A model generated the notes under the pieces. The model was not told where the DNA came from. It was given only the letters and a program-made list of their open reading frames with translations, and did not search any database. DNA of 64,000 bases, from the NCBI GenBank assembly GCA_036898135.1, contig CM072519.1:39825549-39889548 (forward strand), written 5' to 3'. Position numbers and translations under genes: made by a program. Positions 55,051-64,000 of the stretch are shown piece after piece. Origin of the DNA: Oncomelania hupensis. Lineage: Eukaryota; Mollusca; Gastropoda; Littorinimorpha; Pomatiopsidae. Each line of letters begins with the position of its first letter. Position 1 is the first letter of the stretch.

Positions 55051-55735
55051 CCCCTTGGGGTCATGAGCAATCTTGCCACTGTAGATTGTTCTAACCTATA
55101 AATGGAAAAGTGAAAGCCCCAGTTGAAAACCTGTCTTTCCTTTATAGGCATGACCGATTCACTGCGGCAACAGTACCCCCGTTGGAGTGCCGGGGTTTCA
55201 GTATAAATAGTATCCCCACTTTCTGGAAATTTAGTGCTTTAAATTCCCACTGTCGCTGTCTTCCTCATTTGCTCTTTCCCATTCCTGCTCTGTCCTATCA
55301 CTCTGCTATACTATCTTCTTCTTCGCTAGATCAATGACCTACCTTTTTTCTTGAAAACTCTTCCTGGACAAGACTCCTTGTTTGTGTATGAGGTCTGTTG
55401 GATCAGCTTGGGAGTATTGGACGCTTTCTGCAGGGTGGTCACTAGGGTTTCCTATGATGTTATTATTTAGCAATATAGGCATTTTATATGTATGTGTTTT
55501 GTTGATAATTTATAATGATGTTTGTATTCTATTTTGTTTTTGTAACCGGCGGTTCGATTAGTTGGGGTAAAGCCTCAGCCGTCCCCTGCGTGGTATGTCT
55601 TTATTGTAAAGTGACTGGCCGGTGGAGGGCATTCAGTTTTTCCACTAGGGTTGTTTCATCAGATCTTTTATGCGGATCGAGGGTTGTCCGGTCCTGATTT
55701 GGCTCGGAAGAGTCCGCTGGACCTAAAGCAACAAT
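55051..55735 (+). mobile_element. Element X, complete-looking copy between (ATCT)n arrays
   Basis: A 685-bp unit starting ccccttggggtcatgagc, the same start as the full unit at 6994, and ending gtccgctggacctaaagcaa plus AATC, then running directly into (TATC)n. The interior has agtataaatagtatcc and a long pyrimidine-rich stretch. No protein of the element is recognisable. The shared left end suggests a defined 5' terminus, so this may be a non-autonomous element rather than a random LINE 3' piece. TPRT is supported by the truncated copy at 9771-9836. Confidence 0.8.
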
Positions 55736-55862
<127 letters not shown>

Positions 55863-56311
55863 TAATATACATATAGATATATAGATATATATTAATTGAC
55901 ATAAAAACACTTTTAGTTTTAAATTCTTTTTTAATTTCAATATTTTCACTTAGCTCAATTGTAGAATTTACAATTTGCCGTGTAACGTATTGTGCAGTTT
56001 GAAACCTGTTTTGGTCAAAAATTGTAGTACCCATGCTTCTTTATATATTTTTGACGTTGAAGACCACTGGGGTATGCCAAGAGCTATTTTAAAAGACTAG
56101 TCAACCTATTTAAAGCTGATTTTGATGCTGTAAAATCCATAACTTTTCCATAACCTAATATAGATCTAATAGTAGCAATAGCTGTATAGATTAAACATGA
56201 AGAGTTGTTTGCCCAGATTGTTTAGATAGCACTTGTTTATATACCCCGAACAGGATCCGCTGTCATTAGCCCCGTCATCTTGAATTTCAATTCAATAGGA
56301 GTACTTCCTAA

Positions 56312-56450
56312 ATAGCTGTCAACATGATTTTGTACCGCTTTTCAGGGGAAGCAACTCTCATTGACCTACTTTCGATTTATTTAGGATAGCTGTCAACATG
56401 TATTGTGTACCGCATTTCAGGGGAAGCAACTCTACTTTCGGTTTATTTAG
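56312..56450. repeat. ~74-bp tandem duplication
   Basis: atagctgtcaacatg through caggggaagcaactct to tttatttagg occurs at 56312-56385 and again, slightly shorter, at 56386-56450. Confidence 0.9.
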
Positions 56451-56860
56451 GGATAATGCCTATTTATTTGCCTTCTACTGCCCATTTTCTTTTCTTTTAT
56501 CGTGTTTCTTTTTATTGTCCTCTGACTCTGTTTCCCCATGTGACAGCTGCATTTTTTCTCATGAATTTATTTTGTTGCCTGCAGTGTTAAATGAGAATCT
56601 GACGCAACATAATTGATCTACATCAGTCTACCGAGAGACAAAGGGTCTGTGTAGAGTAGTAAAAACTGTGTTAGTAGTCTGTACACCTGTTGGTTGATAG
56701 GTCACCCGACGGAGTCTCATTTCTCTGCAGTCTCGAAGAGAAACTCGCCACTTTGGCATCGTGCTAGCATTACAAGGGCATGTCAAGAAGAGTGAGGGAT
56801 GTTAGGGTGGGTTAATGAGGTGTATAGCAGCATCCAAAGAAACAAATTAAGACCACAATT

Positions 56861-56954
56861 GCTATTACTGATTTGTATGAGAGCTATTACTGATTTGTTT
56901 GAGAGCTATTACTGATTTGTATGAGAGCTATTACTGATTTGTATGAGAGCTATT
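56861..56954. repeat. 22-bp tandem repeat, 4.3 units
   Basis: gctattactgatttgtatgaga repeated four times with one substitution, plus a partial fifth. Confidence 0.96.
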
Positions 56955-57400
56955 GGAAGGGAGAACTTAAGGTATCTAATATGGGTATCTGTTATGAAGC
57001 GTCGGGTAAGGGGGTAAAAAAATATATTTTTTACGAACTGTACAGTTCCAACCAAAAAACTTCAGACTGAACACATAATTGAAGAACTACCTAAACGTTC
57101 CCCTATCAGTGTGCAACTCTCTTTGTATGTTTTGTCTGTCTTTCTTTTTGTTCCTCCAGCAGTGTGAGGTTTTGCTGTCGTGTGACATTGATGTATGTGC
57201 ATGTTCCTGAAGTTTCTTTAGTGTCTGGGGTCACTTTGAAAGCAACAGTGAGTTGGTTGGCGCCATCCTGCACAACAATACCTCCCCACTCAATCACTCT
57301 TACACACAAACAAATCACGAAAATAGCATCCCATCAGTTTGCTGAAGAATCTTGCGTCAGATTTTTCATTAGATTTATTGCACAAAATAATTTCAAAACC

Positions 57401-57401
<1 letters not shown>

Positions 57402-57443
<42 letters not shown>
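57402..57443. repeat. (GA)n
   Basis: About 21 GA units. Confidence 0.95.
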
Positions 57444-57446
<3 letters not shown>

Positions 57447-58200
57447 CTAGGAGGAGCAGATATATTTCGAAAAGACTAAGAGTTACTGCAACAATTGCAA
57501 AAAAAAGTGCGGAGTTTAACCGTCACAAATAAACTGCATCATGGCCACGGAAATAAAGTTGGGTCATTTCCGGTGCATTTTGTTTCCATTTTCGTCGTTA
57601 TGGAAATTGGTTAGCGAAGGAAGAAGCGCCAAAACGAATGCTGCAAATTGCTGACAATAACTAGAGAGCAGCTGTCTTTTGAGTCAGCTCATGGCCGAAA
57701 TTTCGCAACTTTTGTATGTTGTATTTTGGTAAATTGACGAACGACAGTATATTGAATGACGCGGCATTTAATTTCCTTCAACCTACACGCAAACCTGAGC
57801 CAAATTGAAAGTCCGTTTTAGACTAACGCGACGCACATTTGAGATGGCTGCTAAAAAAAAAGGTTGGTCGTCGTAGATTTGATGTAAAGTCTGTCCACGT
57901 GGGTGTTGGGTTTGTTCAGTAATACTAAAAAATAATACTAATAAAAAATAAAAGGAACGGAAATTAACGATGAACTGCAGAGCTAATATGGTACGTTAAA
58001 TGTAAAACGCAATATTTAAGAGGTTATTAACGTTCGCCATCTGCTTGAGGAAGCCAAGCTTATTTAAGTCGGCACTTACTAAGTCTACTAAGAAAGTCAG
58101 TCGTTGGTAAGTTAGGCTATTAACTCTAGCCATTACCAATAATTGTTCACAATATCCCGCTAAACAGAGGAAACCTAATTATACAGCGGGGAGGCGGAGG
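57444..58200. other. No recognisable feature
   Basis: Unique AT-rich sequence without motif-bearing ORFs. Confidence 0.5.
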
Positions 58201-58204
58201 GGGG

Positions 58205-58390
58205 GGGGGCGGAGAGACTTTAAACCTTTCGTATTAGGGATAAAGATTTTAAAATAATTATAAAGTCTTATCTTCCAATCTGTCCCCATATAAATTAACT
58301 TAACTTTATAAATTAACTTTATAAAGAACCTTTAACATTAAATTGAATAGCAAATAACTTACACATAAACACACACACACACACACACGC
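58205..58390. repeat. Repeat D, copy 1
   Basis: tagggataaagatttta, tcttccaatctgtcc and taacctttaac-type words shared in order with 60726-60868, here preceded by poly-G and followed by (AC)n. Confidence 0.75.
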
Positions 58391-59503
<1,113 letters not shown>

Positions 59504-60465
59504 TATCCTTCTTTTACTACTACTTCTTCTTCTCCTTCTTCTAATTGCGACACTGAACGGTTTCGCTTTGGTGGCTATCAACACTTTACATATTTACTAT
59601 CATTATATTATCAAATCGTCAATACCTTTTTTTGTGTTTTTCGACTGTTTTCCAGAACTGAACGTGGGATGCTGAGGGCGAAGTTTTTTTTCTTCTATTA
59701 TTTATCAAATCGTGAGTTCTTTGTTTGTAGAACAGAGATTGTTTTTCAGTGTGACGATGGCTGCCAACAGTTAACACTGCACACTTTTAAGTGACAGTCC
59801 TTCTGTTATTACATTGCCCATGCTATCTGTTTTTTAAAGCAATGACTTGTGCCAACGCTTTCTGTTTGTTAAAGCAATGACTTATGTTCCAGCAGAGCTT
59901 TACGCCACTAGAGACGTTTAAATGAGTACTGGCTGGTTCCGGTTGACGCCAACAGGCTGTAATGACCCGAGCTCTGCTGAATTTTGTGATTTTGCGGTGT
60001 TTATAGTGTTTTATTGTGAATTTAGTGTAGTGTAATTGTTGTTTCATGGATCGTCAAGTAAATGTAAGGAAAGTTACGCACACCCAGAGAGTCGGGTTAT
60101 CGCAAACATTTATGTAACTTTGTCTGTGTGTTTTGTTGTTTTTTTTTTTTTAAAATATGTTCCCGTTTTCCCAGAGTATCCGAGTGCTGATGCACACTTG
60201 GTGCTTAAAAGATCTAACTTTTAGGTCTATGCATTTGAGACGATTCGATTTTCATGCGTTGACTTCTGTTGTTTTTGACTCGGTTAGCTTCTGCTCCTCT
60301 TCAAAACTATCAGCGTTTCGGTTACCAAGCGACCCTGACGAAAGGAGTAGAAGGAGTATAGTTGCTTGAAAACTGACGATTCTGAACTAAAACAGTTAAG
60401 AGGTGAAAGCAGCTTGATTAACAGAAGAACTAGAAAGACATGTGTGGGGAAAGTTGAGAAGGGGA

Positions 60466-60470
<5 letters not shown>

Positions 60471-60550
<80 letters not shown>

Positions 60551-60630
60551 TGTCCGAATGAGGATGTCCTAAGGTTATTGATTCTGAGGAAAGTCTAAGA
60601 GATGACAGGGACAGAATAGAAAAGGTGAGA

Positions 60631-60726
<96 letters not shown>
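60471..60726. repeat. Two (GA)n arrays
   Basis: GA repeats at about 60471-60549 and 60636-60726 separated by 87 bp of unique sequence. Confidence 0.95.
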
Positions 60727-60729
<3 letters not shown>

Positions 60730-60868
60730 TTTTTAATTAGGGATAAAGATTTTAGACTAATGTAATGATAGAGTCTAATCTTCCAATCTGTCCGTTAACA
60801 AATTAACATAATAATTAACCTTTAACTTTAACTTGGAAAACACATCACTCACACACACGCATGCACAC
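60726..60868. repeat. Repeat D, copy 2
   Basis: Matches 58205-58390 and is likewise followed by CA-rich sequence. Confidence 0.75.
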
Positions 60869-60950
60869 ACAATCACACCAACATCTTCATCATTATCTTT
60901 AAACAATTTTAGGCAACCACCCCTCCTCCCCATATCCTTCATAATAGTAA

Positions 60951-60952
60951 TG

Positions 60953-60997
<45 letters not shown>

Positions 60998-61041
60998 TAA
61001 TAATAATAATAAGAAGAAGAAGAATAAGAAGAAGAAGAAGA
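60951..61041. repeat. (AAT)n / (AAG)n
   Basis: AAT repeats passing into AAG repeats. Confidence 0.95.
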
Positions 61042-61398
61042 AAGTAAATAAATAAATAAGTTAATAATTACATCAATTACTGTGTTCTCATATATGTTAT
61101 TATATATCACTTTTGTAATTAATTTCGCAGATGCCTACATATTTTACATTTGAAAGAAAACAGTGTGTCGCAATGTTTACACTCCAGAGGGAGAGTTCCA
61201 TACACTAGCTCTATTAAATGATAGGCTATTTTTGTATAAATCAATGCGAGGGAGGGGTAGTTTATAATTATACAGTCTATGCCCATCAACTGGCTTAATA
61301 AAAAATGTATGAAGATTGCAGGTGTTTCTCCGTGTGTGATTTTGAACATAAAGATAGCTGTATTAAATATAAAGAGATAAATAGAATCTATAAAAAAT

Positions 61399-61518
<120 letters not shown>

Positions 61519-61786
61519 TAAATTGGGTTAAACGTTGCTTTGCAGAGCTAATCGATAGTTTTCCCGTATCAACAGTATCATCAACAGTATCATCTTCATC
61601 GTCGTCATCATCATCAAACCCTAACAAGATTAGCCAGTGGTTTGTTTTCCGTTAAGCAGCTTTGCCCAATGAGCAATGCATATTTGATCTTTTAAAATCA
61701 TTTCTTCCCCACCCCCTTCTTTCTTTACAGCAATCACCATTCATCATGTTAATTATTCTGCCAAGTTATATTTCCTTCCTTGAAAG

Positions 61787-61791
<5 letters not shown>

Positions 61792-61849
<58 letters not shown>
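61792..61849. repeat. (GA)n
   Basis: About 28 GA units. Confidence 0.95.
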
Positions 61850-61853
<4 letters not shown>

Positions 61854-62275
61854 GAGGTGAAAGAGGGGGAGGAGGTTGAAGAAACTGTGGCATATTTGTA
61901 GTGTGCGCAGATGTAGAATTCGGATAAATGAGAAATTGTTTGAAAGAACACACACAAAAAGGTGAATCAAAATAATATTTTACTAATTAAACCGAGTAAA
62001 GCCATATGTGCCAGATCAGATATAATATTGCAACTTGCGTTATGCATACGCGCAACATTCATTTGTATAGAATGTATGGGGGCACACTCTTGAGAGAATG
62101 GGTTTTGAAACAAGAGCTGGCCCCTAACGGGTACAATGTTCCCTCGCGTGCACTTAAAGTCTGGTGTCATATTTAATGACTATAATAATGCGAATTGTAA
62201 GGATTTTTGTTAGAGTAGACCTACTGAGGCAGTTAGTTTTGATTTTCTTGATCATATGATGGCCGCTGACTACTA

Positions 62276-62370
62276 TTTCTACTACTACTAATGCTGCAGC
62301 TCTACTACTGCTACTACTATTAGTACTACTACTACTACTACTACTACACTACTACTACTACACTACTACT
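62276..62370. repeat. Interrupted (CTA)n array
   Basis: CTA/ACT repeats abutting the SINE-C 3' end. Confidence 0.9.
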
Positions 62371-62607
62371 GAATGAACATTGAGGTTTAACGTCTACACC
62401 CACCATTGGCGATATGGCAGACGGGGATAACCATCCCAGGAAAAGAGGGGTAGGGACCTGAATCAACACTGAACCACCAGAGCAATCATACTGCTAAAAT
62501 GGACAGTGAAAAATGGCCACATTTTGTATTGCCCCACTACGGGATTCGAACCTGGGCCATCGGTGTGCCAGGCGAACGCTCTACCACTTGAGCTACGGCG
62601 GTGGGAC

Positions 62608-62608
<1 letters not shown>
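62371..62608 (-). mobile_element. SINE-C: tRNA-derived SINE between (CTA)n arrays
   Basis: On the minus strand: tRNA head with A-box-like tagctcaagtgg (complement 62584-62595) and B box ggttcgaatcc (complement 62542-62552). The anticodon position would read GGC after a U33 equivalent, suggesting an Ala-like parent, although stem pairing is poor. A ~160-bp body ends gacgttaaacctcaatgttcattcagtagtag, passing into an (AGT)n tail. The same trinucleotide array lies at the head side. Not a functional tRNA. Confidence 0.85.
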
Positions 62609-62676
<68 letters not shown>

Positions 62677-62718
62677 TTACTACCACTACTACCACTATTG
62701 CTGCTGCTACTACTACTA

Positions 62719-62762
<44 letters not shown>

Positions 62763-62768
62763 ACTGGT
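62609..62768. repeat. (CTA)n with (CTG)n blocks
   Basis: CTA repeats with a pure (CTG)n block of about nine units near 62734-62762. Confidence 0.95.
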
Positions 62769-62779
62769 ACTTTTACTAC

Positions 62780-62850
62780 TTCTCTCTTTCACTCTCTCTT
62801 TCTCCCTCTCCCCCCTCCCTCTCCTCCCTCTCTCTCAATCCCTCTCTTTT

Positions 62851-62910
<60 letters not shown>
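62780..62910. repeat. (CT)n-rich tract
   Basis: Pyrimidine tract, pure CT from about 62858 to 62909. Confidence 0.95.
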
Positions 62911-62912
<2 letters not shown>

Positions 62913-63944
62913 CCCCCTCTTTCTAAACATAAAAAAAGAAGAAATGAAACAAACATGTGTCGATTTACTTTCTTTGTGTGTATGCACATTATTATTTCGT
63001 ATGATAATAGCTTGTCTGTTGTATTGTATATTTGTCTGTAATGATTTTTAATTGAAGTCATATAAAGTTTCTGTTTGAGAGATTTATGACATTGGTCAGT
63101 GATGACGTTCGCCCGGCATGTGGACGTGTGTTTGTGTGTGTGTGCGCGTGATTGTTCACCTAGATCGGGGCAATTTCCGAATATGCAATTTATGCGCTAT
63201 CGTTTGACCGAATACATTTTGTATTCTGTATTATGTGTTCTCCTTTGTAAGTGATGCAGGCACAGCAGCGTATACAAATAGGATTGGACAAGCAGACAAA
63301 CCGCTCGGTACAGGATAAGTCGGAAATATATAGTGTGAGATGCAGTGTTATCGAAGAAGCTTATTCCGACTGTGGATGTTGGCTTACCCGTAGCGACCAC
63401 TGGGGAGGTTTCATTAACAAAGTTACGGATACGAGAGCTACGGTCACACGGCATCTGAGTAGTCCGATATAGCTGGAATGGGTGAGTTGTAGGGCGTTGT
63501 TTGGTTTATTTGTACAGGCTAAACGAAAGCTCACTTTTTTTTTCTCCTCCTTGCCTAGAAGTTAGAGCTTCTTTTCTCCTTCCGCCGCTGCTCTCTTGCT
63601 CGGTCCCAGGATGATCGCAGCTGTACTGACTCCCTCCCATTCACGACCGTGACAGCAGTAGTTCTCGGTGATAGGTCAGAATAATAGGGATCATTCTTCC
63701 TCCCCCTCCCATCCCCATCTACTCTCCCCCCCCCACCTCCTCTCCCCACTCCCAACGCCAACCCAGAAAAAAAAGACATCATATTCCACGGATATATCCT
63801 ATTTCACGCATCTAAGAAATGACATCTTATTTCACGCATCATCAAAACAAAGCAATGCATTTTTTTATATTTAAAAAAATAGTTTTACGAAGTAGATCTA
63901 AATTGTGTTGCCGAGAACCTTAAAACGCAAACGACCAACGAATA
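62911..63944. other. No recognisable gene
   Basis: Unique sequence; 63690-63765 is C-rich. The 73-codon plus ORF (63251-63472) has no motif I recognise. Confidence 0.5.
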
Positions 63945-63945
63945 A

Positions 63946-63947
63946 TG

Positions 63948-64000
<53 letters not shown>
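63946..64000. repeat. (GT)n running off the window
   Basis: At least 27 GT units to the last base. Confidence 0.97.

Noticed and set aside
62535..62608. Functional tRNA-Ala gene on the minus strand
   Set aside because: The head resembles a tRNA, but stems are imperfect and it continues into a SINE body with a microsatellite tail.

Overview
The window is a eukaryotic, gene-poor, repeat-dominated stretch. Long (CT)n, (ATT)n, (CAT)n, (ATCT)n and (AC)n microsatellites, several non-LTR retrotransposon lineages, tRNA- and 5S-derived SINEs, and GC-rich palindromic repeats suggest a marine invertebrate. A mollusc, perhaps a gastropod, is my best guess; this is inference from repeat style, since no species-diagnostic gene is present. 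I see no convincing intact host protein gene, rRNA gene or functional tRNA gene. The only long coding regions belong to retrotransposons. One 153-codon ORF (38609-39070), with a lysine-rich start and a PIP-box-like C-terminus, could be a host exon or a mobile-element remnant.

Layout. Positions 1-11000 and 16383-27605 are two nearly identical copies of the same ~11 kb, offset by 16.38-16.62 kb. Copy 1 stops exactly at a gap of 500 N (11001-11500). Between them lies 11501-16382, which holds one long and two partial copies of a tRNA-type SINE (SINE-B). Each duplicated unit contains, in order: (CT)n arrays, a Tigger/pogo-like MITE, an AT-rich stretch with a possible transposase tail, a 5'-truncated RTE-like LINE (LINE-A, minus strand) interrupted by a retroelement here called element X, and a pair of direct repeats around a tRNA-derived SINE (SINE-A).

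27.6-38 kb holds a LINE-A endonuclease fragment, a chimeric tRNA/5S-like SINE, a plus-strand LINE-A with a CR1/L2-like LINE nested in it, a pure (TA)n tract, and a repeat rich in nuclear-receptor half-site-like words. 38-46 kb has the PIP-box-like ORF, an inverted pair of CR1/L2-tailed repeats, a second SINE-A site, and the best-preserved element: a 3.5 kb L1/Tx1-like LINE (41870-45411, minus) with poly-A and a perfect 15-bp target-site duplication. 46-53 kb has a tandem tRNA-like/(ATT)n unit, a G-rich minisatellite, telomere-like words, a 366-bp MITE with a 6-bp TSD, a SINE nested in another SINE, and two tiny truncated insertions with 15- and 17-bp TSDs. 53-64 kb is mostly microsatellite plus a second element X, a SINE in an (ACT)n array, and short tandem duplications.

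The history read here is repeated target-primed insertion: LINE endonuclease/RT activity is the likely source of the SINEs, of truncated LINE tails and of element X, several carrying visible TSDs and some nested. Whether the 11-kb duplication is real or an unmerged haplotype is the largest question about the sequence.
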